A stretch of 64,000 nucleotides of DNA from Iodobacter sp025352645 (lineage in GTDB: Bacteria; Pseudomonadota; Gammaproteobacteria; Burkholderiales; Chitinibacteraceae): positions 87,710 through 151,709 of the forward strand of contig NZ_JAWQUO010000010.1 of the NCBI RefSeq assembly GCF_033446605.1. Direction: 5' to 3'. The notes under the pieces were generated by a model. That model did no database searches, had not been told where the DNA came from, and saw only the letters and a program-made list of their open reading frames with translations. A program made the position numbers and the translations under genes. This document shows positions 17,946 to 27,290 of this stretch, one piece after another. Each line of letters opens with the position of its first letter. Position 1 is the first letter of the stretch.

Positions 17946-19130
17946 CTATTTTTTTGCAGGGGCAGCAGGGGCAGCAGGGGCAGACTTTGCCGCAGCCGCA
18001 TCAACTGGGCTCACTACCGCGCCAGGGCGTACTTTTTGAATGCCATCGATCATCACCCGCTCGCCGCCTTTTAAACCACTCAAGACGATCCAATCTTTGC
18101 CTGAGAATCCACCGGTTTTCACTGGTGCAGGGCTTACTTTATTGTCGCTCCCCACTACGTAAACAAACTGGCCCTGTGGCGATGAAACAATCGCTTGTTG
18201 TGGCACACGCACCGTGGCATCCATTGCACCTTGCGCAACCCTTACCGTGGCAAACATGCCAGGCAGTAAAAGATGATCTGGGTTAGGAAACTCAGCGCGT
18301 AAAGTCACCGTACCGGTCGTTGGATCAATCGTTTGCTCAGCAAATAGCAACTTACCTGAGTGAGCGTAGGCAGTGCCATCTTCTAATAAGAGATCAACGG
18401 GTAAAGTAGCTTGTTTAAGCTTGCCCGCTTTTGTCATTTGCTTTAAACGCAGCAAATCGGCACCAGACTGATTAAAATCCACATAAACCGCATCAATTTG
18501 CTCGATAGTTGCCAGCGGAGTAGCCGTGCCTTTATTCAGCAATGCGCCTTCTGAAACCAGAGCGCGGCCAATGCGGCCACTGATAGGCGCTTGTACGCTG
18601 GCGTATTCTAGATCCACGCCGCTGCGGCGCACTTCTGCCTCAGCGGCAGCCATTTCGGCTTCTGCTTGCTTAAGCTGCGCTTCAGCCTGATCAAACTCTT
18701 GACGGCTGACACCCTGCTCCCCCACCAGCTGGCGATAGCGATCAGCGGTTTGCTTGGCAATTGAAACACTCGCCTTGGCTTTAGCCAGTGCGGCTTTAGC
18801 CGTGGCGGCATTGGCCTCTAGTACGCGTGAATCAATCTTAAATAAAGACTGCCCTGCTTTAACCTCACCGCCCTCATTAAAGAGGCGTTTTTCTAAAATA
18901 CCATCCACGCGGGCGCGCACTTCGGCAGTGCGTACCGCAGTGATACGGCCACTTAAATCACGCGTTAATGCTGCACTACCTGCCTGAGTGGTGACCACGG
19001 TGACTTCTGGCGGCGGCATTCCACCACCCGCGCCACCCGCAGCGCCTTCTGGCCCACCTTTACCGCAGGCCGCTAATAGACTTGCCGCAGCTAAAACTAA
19101 AACCACACTTTTTTTGAGTGAAGGAAGCAT
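17946..19130 (-). CDS. RND efflux periplasmic adaptor lipoprotein (AcrA/MexA family), system 1
   Basis: A 394-residue membrane fusion protein. The lipobox LLAAC gives Cys22. The lipoyl half-motifs GRITAVRTAEVRARVDGIL and GRIGRALVSEGALL flank an alpha-helical hairpin at about residues 100-165. A beta-barrel and membrane-proximal domain follow, ending in ERVMIDGIQKVRPGAVV. The C-terminal tail is Ala/Pro-rich low complexity. The gene lies 219 bases before the pump gene, with repeat A copy 2 between them. It bridges the pump and the outer-membrane channel. Confidence 0.93.
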   Translation of the reverse strand: MLPSLKKSVVLVLAAASLLAACGKGGPEGAAGGAGGGMPPPEVTVVTTQAGSAALTRDLSGRITAVRTAEVRARVDGILEKRLFNEGGEVKAGQSLFKIDSRVLEANAATAKAALAKAKASVSIAKQTADRYRQLVGEQGVSRQEFDQAEAQLKQAEAEMAAAEAEVRRSGVDLEYASVQAPISGRIGRALVSEGALLNKGTATPLATIEQIDAVYVDFNQSGADLLRLKQMTKAGKLKQATLPVDLLLEDGTAYAHSGKLLFAEQTIDPTTGTVTLRAEFPNPDHLLLPGMFATVRVAQGAMDATVRVPQQAIVSSPQGQFVYVVGSDNKVSPAPVKTGGFSGKDWIVLSGLKGGERVMIDGIQKVRPGAVVSPVDAAAAKSAPAAPAAPAKK

Positions 19131-19371
19131 TGCTAATCCTTAATCCGCTTAATTAAAATATTTACGCCAATAAATTGACGATCCACTTATCTTTCTGCCA
19201 AGGCGCACATGGGCGCTTAGCTGGTTTTTAAAACTAACAACAGATACTTATACCGCCACATTAATAAAAAGGTTTTGCGCCCACCAAACGGCATCCGCAA
19301 GCGAATATAGGGGCGCAGTAAGCTGCGCCCTTAATGCCTGGCAATGCTCACCTATCATCGAAATACCATCT

Positions 19372-19974
19372 TTAACAGGGGCGATAGGCGCGCAAAAAGC
19401 GATCCACAAGCCGCCCAACCTTAGCCTCTTCACCTGCAGGATCTGGCGGCTCGCCACCAAAAAACATTTTCAAACGATCGTAACCACTCAGCGTATCCAG
19501 TAGGTAAGCGGCAGCTTCAAAGGCATCGGCTTGAATTAAGCCACCTTCTTGCATGGCCGTTTCCAAAGTCAGCGCTAATTGCTTGGTGGTGCGCTCAATA
19601 CAAAGCTCAAAGTGCCGACGGGCCAAATCTGGGAAACGGGGTGCTTCAGTGGTCAGCACACGGTGCGCACTAATGGACTCTGGCTCCATAATCCGCGCCC
19701 TAAATGACAAAGCAAATCGCATTAAGCGCTCCCGCACCGTGCCCTCATCCACGGTTAGCGGTGCCAGCATTTCGGCAATACACAGCTCAATGGTCAGCTC
19801 AAACAAAGCTTGCTTACTGCCAAAACGGTTATAAATCGTTTGCCTTGCCACTCCAGCGCGTTGCGCCACTTTATCTATACTGGCTCGATAACCCATTTCG
19901 CAAAAAACAAGCTTTGCTGCCTCAACGACAGGATCGCCACTTGTATTCAGCGGCGTAATCTTACTTGTAACCAT
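19372..19974 (-). CDS. TetR/AcrR family transcriptional regulator
   Basis: A 200-residue repressor-like protein. The N-terminal helix-turn-helix is at about residues 30-60 (SIDKVAQRAGVARQTIYNRFGSKQALF), followed by an all-helical ligand domain. It is the first gene of the minus-strand group and lies between two divergent RND efflux systems, the usual place for their repressor. A palindrome GACTG-GA-CAGTC lies 18 bases upstream of its start and is a candidate operator. Family members release DNA on binding a drug or metabolite; the ligand is unknown. Confidence 0.92.
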   Translation of the reverse strand: MVTSKITPLNTSGDPVVEAAKLVFCEMGYRASIDKVAQRAGVARQTIYNRFGSKQALFELTIELCIAEMLAPLTVDEGTVRERLMRFALSFRARIMEPESISAHRVLTTEAPRFPDLARRHFELCIERTTKQLALTLETAMQEGGLIQADAFEAAAYLLDTLSGYDRLKMFFGGEPPDPAGEEAKVGRLVDRFLRAYRPC

Positions 19975-20382
19975 TATCTTCTCTCAACTTGGACTGGACA
20001 GTCTAATCCATAAAAAATGTAAAGTGAACTCATTTGCATACAACAAAAAGCGCCATATTTTTAGGATTGAGCAACACCAAGGCATTCAGGGCAAAATTAA
20101 GCACTCAATAAGCTGTTTTTTTACGCATCAAAAGACACATTTTTTTAAGCTTTTGGCATATTTCACGGCAGTGCATCTTTAAACAACTAATCTGACAAGA
20201 TAATAGTGTGATTTTTTCGAATGAAATATGCACTAGCTCCCCCTATTAAACCCTTATACCCTGACTGGCCACTCTTTCAAGCAATGCAAACAGCATTAAG
20301 TAAGCAGCTGTTTCCTATCTCTTTTTTGCGGCACTTCATATAAAAATTCAATACTTCAAACCCTATAGCTGGAGATCACCTG
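19975..20382. promoter_or_regulatory. Divergent promoter region between tetR and efflux system 2
   Basis: 408 bases without a gene. It holds the GACTG/CAGTC palindrome next to tetR and is AT-rich, with several TTTTTT and TATA-like stretches. No promoter hexamers can be assigned with confidence. It must drive the minus-strand tetR group and the plus-strand adaptor-pump-channel operon. Confidence 0.6.
19989..20006. promoter_or_regulatory. Candidate TetR operator
   Basis: TTxGACTGxxCAGTCxAA: the five-base half-sites at 19992-19996 and 19999-20003 are perfectly inverted and extended by TT/AA at the ends. The 18-base extent fits TetR/AcrR operators. It would lie in the tetR 5' region, so autoregulation is expected. 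Confidence 0.6.
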
Positions 20383-21540
20383 ATGAAACAGGGTACTAGG
20401 TTGTTACCAAAAACTTTTCACCTGAGCGCCCTTGCCTTACTCATCTTATTGAGTGCCTGTGAGCAAAAAACTGGCCCCAGCGCACCGCCGCCAGCCCCAG
20501 TGAGTTTCATTGAATTAAAACCTACAGATGTTGTACTTAATAAAGAAATGGTGGGTGAAACGGCCGGCTATCGTGATATTGAAGTTCGCTCCCGCGTGAA
20601 CGGCATCTTATTAAAAAGAACCTATATAGAAGGCGCGCAAGTACAAGCAGGACAAGTGCTTTTTGAAATTGATCCAGAGCCTTATAAAGCCACCCTTGAT
20701 CAAGCCAAAGGCCAGCTTTCACAAGAAACATCCAAGCTAGAAAAAGCTCGTGCCGATCGCGATCGAATTATTCCGCTATTTAAAGAAAACGCAGTCAGCC
20801 GCAAAGATTACGACGACGCTTTATCCGCCTACACCTCAGCCCTTGCCAGTACGCAAACGGCGCAAGCCAGTGTAAAACAAGCCGAGCTTAATTTGGGTTA
20901 CACCAAGGTAACAGCGCCTTTCTCCGGCACTACCAGTAAGCTGGTGCAATCAGAAGGCAGCTTGATTTCTGCCACGGGTGATTCGGGCCGCCTGACGACG
21001 ATTTCTCAACTTGATCCGCTCTATGTTAATTTTTCTTACTCTGAGCAAGATCGGCAAGAGCTAGAAGCCGCCTCCCGTAGCGGCCAAGTCACCTTAAACG
21101 AAAGCTTTAAAGCCAAAATTAAGCTAGCCGATGGCAGCAACTACGCGCAAACCGGCTTGATTAATTTCTCTGACAACCGAGTCGATCCTAAAACCGGCAC
21201 GATTCGCGCACGCGCTATTTTCAAAAACCCCAAGGGTGATTTACTACCAGGGCAATTTGTTCGCGTCACACTAGAGCTTGGCAAACGCAAAAACACGCTT
21301 TTAGTGCCTGAACGCGCCGTGGTGCAATCACAAGCCGATCATATTGTGATGACCTTAGGTGAAGGCAATAAAGTCGTGCCTATCCCCGTTAAGCTAGGCT
21401 CGGTGATTGATGGCAAGGTGATTATTGAAGCCGGCCTAAAAGCGGGGCAAAAAGTGATTGTGGATGGGCTGATGAAAGCCAAGCCAGGCTCAGTGGTTAA
21501 CCCCAGCCCTGCCAGCGCTGCTGCTGCACCAAAGGAATAA
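20383..21540 (+). CDS. RND efflux periplasmic adaptor lipoprotein, system 2
   Basis: A 385-residue membrane fusion protein distinct from that of system 1. The lipobox LLSAC gives Cys26. It has the lipoyl motif YRDIEVRSRVNGILLKRTY, a coiled-coil hairpin (residues about 100-165), GYTKVTAPFSG and the barrel motif DNRVDPKTGTIRARAIFKNP. The C-terminus is short and Ala-rich. The pump gene follows two bases after its stop, so the two are co-translated. It begins an operon read away from the tetR gene. Confidence 0.94.
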   Translation: MKQGTRLLPKTFHLSALALLILLSACEQKTGPSAPPPAPVSFIELKPTDVVLNKEMVGETAGYRDIEVRSRVNGILLKRTYIEGAQVQAGQVLFEIDPEPYKATLDQAKGQLSQETSKLEKARADRDRIIPLFKENAVSRKDYDDALSAYTSALASTQTAQASVKQAELNLGYTKVTAPFSGTTSKLVQSEGSLISATGDSGRLTTISQLDPLYVNFSYSEQDRQELEAASRSGQVTLNESFKAKIKLADGSNYAQTGLINFSDNRVDPKTGTIRARAIFKNPKGDLLPGQFVRVTLELGKRKNTLLVPERAVVQSQADHIVMTLGEGNKVVPIPVKLGSVIDGKVIIEAGLKAGQKVIVDGLMKAKPGSVVNPSPASAAAAPKE

Positions 21541-21542
21541 GC

Positions 21543-24500
21543 ATGTTTTCAAAATTCTTTATTGAGCGGCCTATTTTTTCCAGCGTGATTTCCATCATCA
21601 TCGTGCTGGCGGGCTTGGCCGCAATGCGCTCCCTTCCTATTGAGCAATACCCTGGCATTACACCGCCCGTGGTTTCGGTTACGGCGGTTTACCCAGGCGC
21701 CACCCCAGAAGTGATTGCTCAAACGGTGGCCGCACCGCTCGAGCAACAAATTAATGGCGTAGAGCATATGATTTATGTGCAATCTGGCTCCGCTTCAAAC
21801 GGCCAGATGAGCATGAATGTGTACTTTGAAATTGGTACCGATCCTGACCAAGCCACGATTAACGTGAATAACCGTGTCTCTGCGGCCCTAGCCCAGCTGC
21901 CTGAAGAGGTAAAGCGCCAAGGGGTAACGGTTAAGAAAAAATCCACGTCTATCTTAGAAGTTGTGGCCTTGAACTCGCCCAATGGCCGCTACGACACCAC
22001 CTATCTGTCTAACTATGCCCAGCTCAATATCGTGGACGAGCTAAAACGCCTGCCTGGGGTGGGTGATTTAAGTATGTTTGGTGGCACGGATTACGCCATG
22101 CGCGTTTGGCTGCGCCCTGATCGGCTCGCCCAGCTTAAACTTTCTCCTTCTGACGTCATTGCGGCCATTCGTGAGCAAAACGCCCAGTTTGCTGCAGGTA
22201 AAATTGGTGCGCAACCGACCACCGCGCCGATTGATTTTACTTACACGGTAAATACTCAAGGCCGTTTAAAAGACGCCAAAGAGTTTGAAAACATCATCAT
22301 CCGCTCTACCTCTGACGGGGCAAAAATTCGTCTGAAAGACGTGGCCCGCGTTGAAATGGGCGGCAAAGACTACGACTTGCAAGCGCGTTTAAATGGCAAA
22401 TCCGCCGTCGCCATTGGCCTGTATCTGCAGCCCGGTGCCAACGCGGTTGCCGTCGCTGCCGCTGTTAAAGCCAAGATGGAAGAACTAAAGGTACGCTTCC
22501 CCGAAGGCATTGCTTACTCCATCCCTTATGACACCACCGAATTCGTTAAAATTTCGATTGAGGAAGTGGTACATACGCTGTTCGAAGCGATTATTTTAGT
22601 ATTTATCGTGGTTTACCTTTTCTTACAAAACTTCCGCGCCACGCTGATCCCCTGCATTGCCGTACCGATTTCCTTGATTGGTACCTTTGCTGGCATGTTG
22701 ATACTCGGCTTTTCGATCAACCTCTTAACCCTGTTTGGGATGGTATTGGCCATTGGTATCGTGGTGGATGACGCCATTGTGGTGCTGGAAAACGTTGAGC
22801 GGATCATGAGCGAGACTAAATGCTCCGCTAAAGAAGCCTCCATCCAAGCCATGCAAGAAGTCGCTGGCCCCGTAATCGCCATTGTTTTAGTGCTGTGCGC
22901 CGTATTCTTGCCCGTCGCCTTTATGGGGGGCATGACCGGTGTAATGTATAAGCAATTTGCCGTGACCATTGCGGTTTCGGTGGTGATCTCAGGGATTGTG
23001 GCCTTAACACTCACCCCAGCGCTGTGCGCTATTTTGCTAAAAAACAACCATCAAAAACCAGCTCGTTTCTTTGTGTGGTTTAACAATAGCTTTGATCGCC
23101 TCACCAATGGCTATGTAAGCGGCGTAGCCTTTTTAAACCGCCGTGTTGGCGTAGCGTTTATTTTATTTGCGGCCATCTTACTGGCGATTTTTGTCTTACT
23201 GCAAAAAGTACCCGGTGCACTGGTGCCCGATGAAGATCAAGGTACTTTAATCAGCGCGGTCATGCTGCCTGATGCGTCTTCGCTGAACCGCACGGCGGCG
23301 TCTAGTGATCAATTTGAAAAAATGTTGATGGCAAATAAAAATGTCGAAAACGTGGTTTCATTTGTTGGCTTTGATATTTTGTCTGGCGCGGTGATTAGCA
23401 ATAGCGGCATTGTGTTCTCAACGCTTAAAGATTGGAAAGAGCGTAAAGATCCCGCCGATAGCTCCTTTGCACTGGCTAAAACCTTTCAAGGCATGGCGTA
23501 TATGGGGATGAAAGATGGCTTTGCGGCCACCTTTAACCCTCCGGCTATTCAAGGGATGTCGACCACTGGCGGGATTGAGGCTTATTTGCAAAATCGCGGC
23601 ACCGGTAATACGGCAGAGTTTTCACAAGCCACCCAGCGCTTTGTTGACGAAGCTAAAAAGCGCCCTGAGTTTGCCAGTGTATCCACCACCTTCCGCGCCA
23701 ATGTACCGCAAATCTATCTTGATCTAGATCGCGAAAAAGCCAAAGCACTCGGCGTAAGCATCAACCAAGTATTCGACACCATGCAAGCCACCTTTGGCCA
23801 AGTGTATGTCAATGACTTCAACCAATTTGGCCGCACTTATCGTGTGCAATTGCAATCTGAAGCGGATTACCGTGCCCGCCCAGATGATATTCGTAATGTT
23901 TATGTGCGCTCAGATAAAGGCGACATGATTCCGCTGACCAGCTTGGTTAAAGTCAAAACCTCGGCGGGCCCAGAATTGGTTGAGCGTTTTAACGTTTTCC
24001 AAGCTGCAAAAATCATGGCTCAACCCGCAGCAGGCATCAGCTCTGGTCAGGCCATTAAGGCGCTAGAAGAAGTAGAAGCCAACGTGATGAGCTCTGATTA
24101 CAAGCTGCAATGGACGGGATCTGCCTACCAAGAAAAATCGGCAGGCTCTTCAGCTGCGCTGGCCTTTGGCTTCGGTATTATCATGGTGTTCTTAATCTTG
24201 GCTGCGCAGTACGAACGCTGGACACTGCCTATTGCCGTGATCAGTGCCGTGCCTTTTGCGCTATTTGGAGCCTTGCTTTCGGTTTATCTTACCGGCCTCA
24301 CCAACGACGTTTACTTCCAGATTGGCCTTGTTACCCTAGTGGGGCTAGCGGCTAAAAATGCCATTTTGATTGTTGAATTTGCCGTGATGAAGCATGAAGA
24401 AGGAATGAGTTTGCTGGATTCCGCACTTTCGGCGGCCCGCTTACGTTTCCGCCCAATTGTGATGACATCCTTGGCCTTTATTTTAGGCTGCGTACCGCTC

Positions 24501-24680
24501 GTCACCTCTAGCGGCGCAGGCTCGGCCAGCCGCCACTCACTGGGCACGCCAGTGATTGGTGGGATGTTGGCCGCCACCTTTATTGCCATTTTCTTTATTC
24601 CGCTCTTCTTCCGTTTAATTATGAAAAGCAGCGAGAAAAAAGCCGCTGCCCACCCAGAAGCTGGAGATCACCATGCGTAA
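21543..24680 (+). CDS. RND efflux inner-membrane pump, system 2
   Basis: A 1045-residue AcrB-family proton/drug antiporter. It starts MFSKFFIERPIFSSVISIIIVLAG, contains QYPGITPP, the QSGSASNGQMSMNVYFE porter segment, and VDDAIVVLENVERIM in helix 4 with the two proton-relay aspartates. The second half mirrors the first, with a second group of helices ending before a charged tail. It overlaps the outer-membrane-factor gene by eight bases. The length equals the pump of system 1, but sequence differs throughout, so these are separate systems and not a recent duplication. Confidence 0.95.
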   Translation: MFSKFFIERPIFSSVISIIIVLAGLAAMRSLPIEQYPGITPPVVSVTAVYPGATPEVIAQTVAAPLEQQINGVEHMIYVQSGSASNGQMSMNVYFEIGTDPDQATINVNNRVSAALAQLPEEVKRQGVTVKKKSTSILEVVALNSPNGRYDTTYLSNYAQLNIVDELKRLPGVGDLSMFGGTDYAMRVWLRPDRLAQLKLSPSDVIAAIREQNAQFAAGKIGAQPTTAPIDFTYTVNTQGRLKDAKEFENIIIRSTSDGAKIRLKDVARVEMGGKDYDLQARLNGKSAVAIGLYLQPGANAVAVAAAVKAKMEELKVRFPEGIAYSIPYDTTEFVKISIEEVVHTLFEAIILVFIVVYLFLQNFRATLIPCIAVPISLIGTFAGMLILGFSINLLTLFGMVLAIGIVVDDAIVVLENVERIMSETKCSAKEASIQAMQEVAGPVIAIVLVLCAVFLPVAFMGGMTGVMYKQFAVTIAVSVVISGIVALTLTPALCAILLKNNHQKPARFFVWFNNSFDRLTNGYVSGVAFLNRRVGVAFILFAAILLAIFVLLQKVPGALVPDEDQGTLISAVMLPDASSLNRTAASSDQFEKMLMANKNVENVVSFVGFDILSGAVISNSGIVFSTLKDWKERKDPADSSFALAKTFQGMAYMGMKDGFAATFNPPAIQGMSTTGGIEAYLQNRGTGNTAEFSQATQRFVDEAKKRPEFASVSTTFRANVPQIYLDLDREKAKALGVSINQVFDTMQATFGQVYVNDFNQFGRTYRVQLQSEADYRARPDDIRNVYVRSDKGDMIPLTSLVKVKTSAGPELVERFNVFQAAKIMAQPAAGISSGQAIKALEEVEANVMSSDYKLQWTGSAYQEKSAGSSAALAFGFGIIMVFLILAAQYERWTLPIAVISAVPFALFGALLSVYLTGLTNDVYFQIGLVTLVGLAAKNAILIVEFAVMKHEEGMSLLDSALSAARLRFRPIVMTSLAFILGCVPLVTSSGAGSASRHSLGTPVIGGMLAATFIAIFFIPLFFRLIMKSSEKKAAAHPEAGDHHA

Positions 24681-26082
24681 ATCTGCGCTCGCTCTACTGA
24701 TTGCGGCCACCTTAAGCGCCTGCGCACTGACCCCGCCCGTGGTAGACACCAGTAGCGACCTACCCAGCAGCTGGCGCAGCGATGCCGCCAGTGATATTGC
24801 TATTGGCCAAAATTGGTGGGCTCAATTTAACGACCCCGCCCTAGATGGCTTGATTGCTGCGGCCCAAGCCAATAATCAAAACCTAGTGATTGCCGCCTCG
24901 CGCATCGATGAAGCCCGCGCGGCGCTCGGCATCACCTCGGCTGATCAACTGCCTAGGCTAGATTTAGGTGGCAAAGCGGCCAGGAGCCTTGCTTCCCAGC
25001 AAAACAACATTGCCGTTGGCGATAGCGCAGTGGATAGCTATCGCCTTGGTGCCACCGCATCATGGGAGTTAGACTTATGGGGGCGCATCAAAAATAGTAC
25101 CGATGCCGCCAAGGCCGATCTACTCGCCAGCGAATACAACCGTGATGCCATCGCGCTGGCGCTGTATGCCAATGTGGCGCAAACCTATTTTAATTTGCGC
25201 GCACTCGATCAGCAGCTCGCCATTGCCCAAGACACACTCAAAACGCGGCAAGAAAGCTTTCAGCTACGTAAACGGCGCTTTGAGGGGGGGGTTACCTCTG
25301 AGCTAGATATGCGCCAAGCCGAAGTGGAGCTCGCCAGCGCCCAAGCCAGCGTGCCTAGCATTGAGCAAAATATCGCCAAAGTGGCGGGCAGCCTTGGCAT
25401 CTTGATTGGCCAAAATCCACGCGCCATGATCGATATTGGCGTGCCACGCGGCAAAATGCTGACCCAAATCAACGTACCGATGAATGTGCCGCTTGGCCTG
25501 CCATCTGAGCTACTGGCCCGCAGGCCAGATATTCAAGCCAGCGAGCAAAGCCTGCGTGCCGCAGGGGCCAGAATTGCCGCCGCTCGCGCCGCCTACTACC
25601 CAACTATTTCATTAACAGGGATATTGGGTTTAGAAAGCGCAGAAATCGGCAATCTATTTACTGGCCCAGCTAAAACGTGGTCTTTTCTTGGCAACTTGGC
25701 CGCACCGCTGTTTGATAATGGCAAAACCGCCGCCAATGTTGATAGCGCCACCGCTCGCCAAAAACAAGCCGTAGCCAGCTACCGCCTGAGCATCCAACAA
25801 GCCTTTGCCGAAACGCAAAGCGCCTTGGCCGCCCGCAGCAGCAGCGTAAAAATCGTGGCCGCCCAGCAGCAGCAGTTTGACTCGCTAACTCGGCAATTAA
25901 AACTCGCCACCCTGCGCTACGACAACGGCTTTTCTAGCTACTTAGAAGTCTTGGATGCACAAAGATCCTTATTCCAAGCCCAGCTCAACCTAGCCGCAGC
26001 CCAACGCGATCAACTCTCCGCCACCGTGGACCTATACAAAGCCCTAGGCGGCGGCTGGAAAGCCCCAAGCCACGTTAGCTAA
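24673..26082 (+). CDS. RND efflux outer-membrane factor lipoprotein, system 2
   Basis: A 469-residue NodT/OprM-type channel. The lipobox LSAC gives Cys17. It has NWWAQFNDPALDGLI, GLPSELLARRPDIQASEQSLRAA and the closing YLEVLDAQRSLFQAQLNL pattern. The start overlaps the pump gene by eight bases. The codons for EGG in RFEGGVTSEL include a run of eight G (25284-25291), a possible slippage site. A rho-independent terminator follows 18 bases after the stop, closing the operon. Confidence 0.93.
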   Translation: MRKSALALLIAATLSACALTPPVVDTSSDLPSSWRSDAASDIAIGQNWWAQFNDPALDGLIAAAQANNQNLVIAASRIDEARAALGITSADQLPRLDLGGKAARSLASQQNNIAVGDSAVDSYRLGATASWELDLWGRIKNSTDAAKADLLASEYNRDAIALALYANVAQTYFNLRALDQQLAIAQDTLKTRQESFQLRKRRFEGGVTSELDMRQAEVELASAQASVPSIEQNIAKVAGSLGILIGQNPRAMIDIGVPRGKMLTQINVPMNVPLGLPSELLARRPDIQASEQSLRAAGARIAAARAAYYPTISLTGILGLESAEIGNLFTGPAKTWSFLGNLAAPLFDNGKTAANVDSATARQKQAVASYRLSIQQAFAETQSALAARSSSVKIVAAQQQQFDSLTRQLKLATLRYDNGFSSYLEVLDAQRSLFQAQLNLAAAQRDQLSATVDLYKALGGGWKAPSHVS

Positions 26083-26100
26083 AAGCGCTATATTCAGCAG

Positions 26101-26140
26101 ACTAAGCCCAAGCCAAGGATTCTTGGTTTGGGCTTAGTTT
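26101..26140 (+). terminator. Terminator of the efflux system 2 operon
   Basis: ACTAAGCCCA (26101-26110) pairs with TGGGCTTAGT (26129-26138), with inner pairing CCAAG/CTTGG, followed by TTT. Confidence 0.75.
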
Positions 26141-26174
26141 GTAGAGGATAAGGAAGCAAGTAGGCGCTGAGGCG

Positions 26175-26207
26175 TAAAAAAGCCCACTTATGCGGTAAGT
26201 GGGCTTT
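26175..26207 (-). terminator. Terminator downstream of tRNA-Gly
   Basis: A perfect 12-bp stem AAAGCCCACTTA/TAAGTGGGCTTT (26179-26190 with 26196-26207). On the minus strand a T run follows. It begins seven bases beyond the encoded CCA of the tRNA. Confidence 0.85.
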
Positions 26208-26213
26208 AAAATA

Positions 26214-26287
26214 TGGAGCGGGCGATGAGAATCGAACTCACGGCGCTAGCTTGGGAAGCTAGGGTATTACCATTATACGACGCCCGC
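26214..26287 (-). tRNA. tRNA-Gly (anticodon CCC)
   Basis: A 74-base minus-strand cloverleaf including encoded CCA. The acceptor stem is GCGGGCG/CGCCCGC, the anticodon stem CTAGC/GCTAG encloses the loop TTCCCAA, giving anticodon CCC, and the T-arm contains GTTCGATTC. The isoacceptor reads GGG codons. It is a single-gene unit with its own promoter and terminator. Confidence 0.95.
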
Positions 26288-26303
26288 TGTGTATTGCTGA
26301 CGC

Positions 26304-26332
26304 ATTGTAAGTGCTAGGCATGATTTTTGCAA
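26304..26332 (-). promoter_or_regulatory. Promoter of tRNA-Gly
   Basis: On the minus strand, TTGCAA (26327-26332) and TACAAT (26304-26309) are separated by 17 bases, a near-consensus sigma-70 promoter. The -10 box lies 16 bases before the tRNA 5' end. The rest of the gap to 26629 shows no gene or other signal. Confidence 0.75.
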
Positions 26333-26629
26333 GCTTGCCTAATGTTAATATTTAATCTGATTAGTCACATTTGCAATGCTGGTATCGAGATACTCGGGAG
26401 CTAAAGCCTTGAGCATAAACCAAAATACACACTATTTTCTGATCAGTAATATCGCACAACATGCTTGTATTTAGATTCTCTCTCTAGCCAAAATCTAGAC
26501 GCAAAGTAACAAAATCTCTGTTTTTCATAAAAATAAACATCGGAAATAATGCCTTATCAGCCGCTTCACAGCGATTGATACTGAGCTGAGCAAGCTTGCT
26601 AAAGAGTGTTTTTGATCATCTTGAGCACT

Positions 26630-27247
26630 TTAATTCTCAATAAAAGGTTTAAAAAATGGATGCGTAGCGGCCTCTAGCATTTCTTTATCCCCTGCCGAAT
26701 CGCCGTAAGCATAGAGCTCTATATCTGCAAGGGGGCCGACTAGCAATTCAAGCTGCACTGTTTTTCCTATGCCACGGCAATTAGCGCCTAATAAACGCCC
26801 ACTTAATACATTATTGTTGGCAGATAGGCGTGTACAGAGCAAATCATCAAAGCCAAGCCGCTTTACCATTGGCTCTAAATAAAGATCAAGCGATGCGCTT
26901 ACCATAATTAAACGATGCCCCTGCTGCTTATGCCAATTTATTTTCTCAATTGCGGCGGGGCGAAACCAGCGTTCTATTTCTTTTGCATGCTCTTTGCCTA
27001 TTGCTTGCAATTTATCGAGTGATTGACCAACAAATAATTTAGCCACTATTTTTTCTTTAAAGCTATCCCGATTAGAGATGCCAACGCCAACTTTAATGGC
27101 CTCCCCCACTAAAGAAAATAAAGCCAAATACACGGCACGTTTGCCGAAAGCTTTTTTTAGATAAGGGATAAAAGTGTCTTTTGTGGTAATCGTGCCATCA
27201 AAATCAAATGCTGCCACAACAGGTTTTATAAAATGGCTTTGCGTCAA
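26630..27247 (-). CDS. HAD-IB family phosphatase
   Basis: A 205-residue HAD-superfamily hydrolase. The catalytic motif DFDGT is at residues 15-19 (nucleophile Asp15), motif II is in HRLIMVSAS, and motif III is GDSAGDKEML. The subfamily IB includes phosphoserine phosphatase-like and lipid-phosphate phosphatases; this one has a hydrophobic stretch at about residues 37-55 that may associate with the membrane. The start is TTG at 27247, supported by GGAGTG eight to thirteen bases upstream. It is followed upstream (27291) by the FUSC gene, so the two may form a unit. Substrate is unknown. Confidence 0.82.
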   Translation of the reverse strand: MTQSHFIKPVVAAFDFDGTITTKDTFIPYLKKAFGKRAVYLALFSLVGEAIKVGVGISNRDSFKEKIVAKLFVGQSLDKLQAIGKEHAKEIERWFRPAAIEKINWHKQQGHRLIMVSASLDLYLEPMVKRLGFDDLLCTRLSANNNVLSGRLLGANCRGIGKTVQLELLVGPLADIELYAYGDSAGDKEMLEAATHPFFKPFIEN

Positions 27248-27290
27248 GTTATCACTCCTATATTAAATAGATTGATCAATATAAATAAGC

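Noticed and set aside
22613..23047. Minus-strand frame of 144 codons opposite the second RND pump gene
   Set aside because: Shadow frame in a conserved transmembrane region; no ribosome site.
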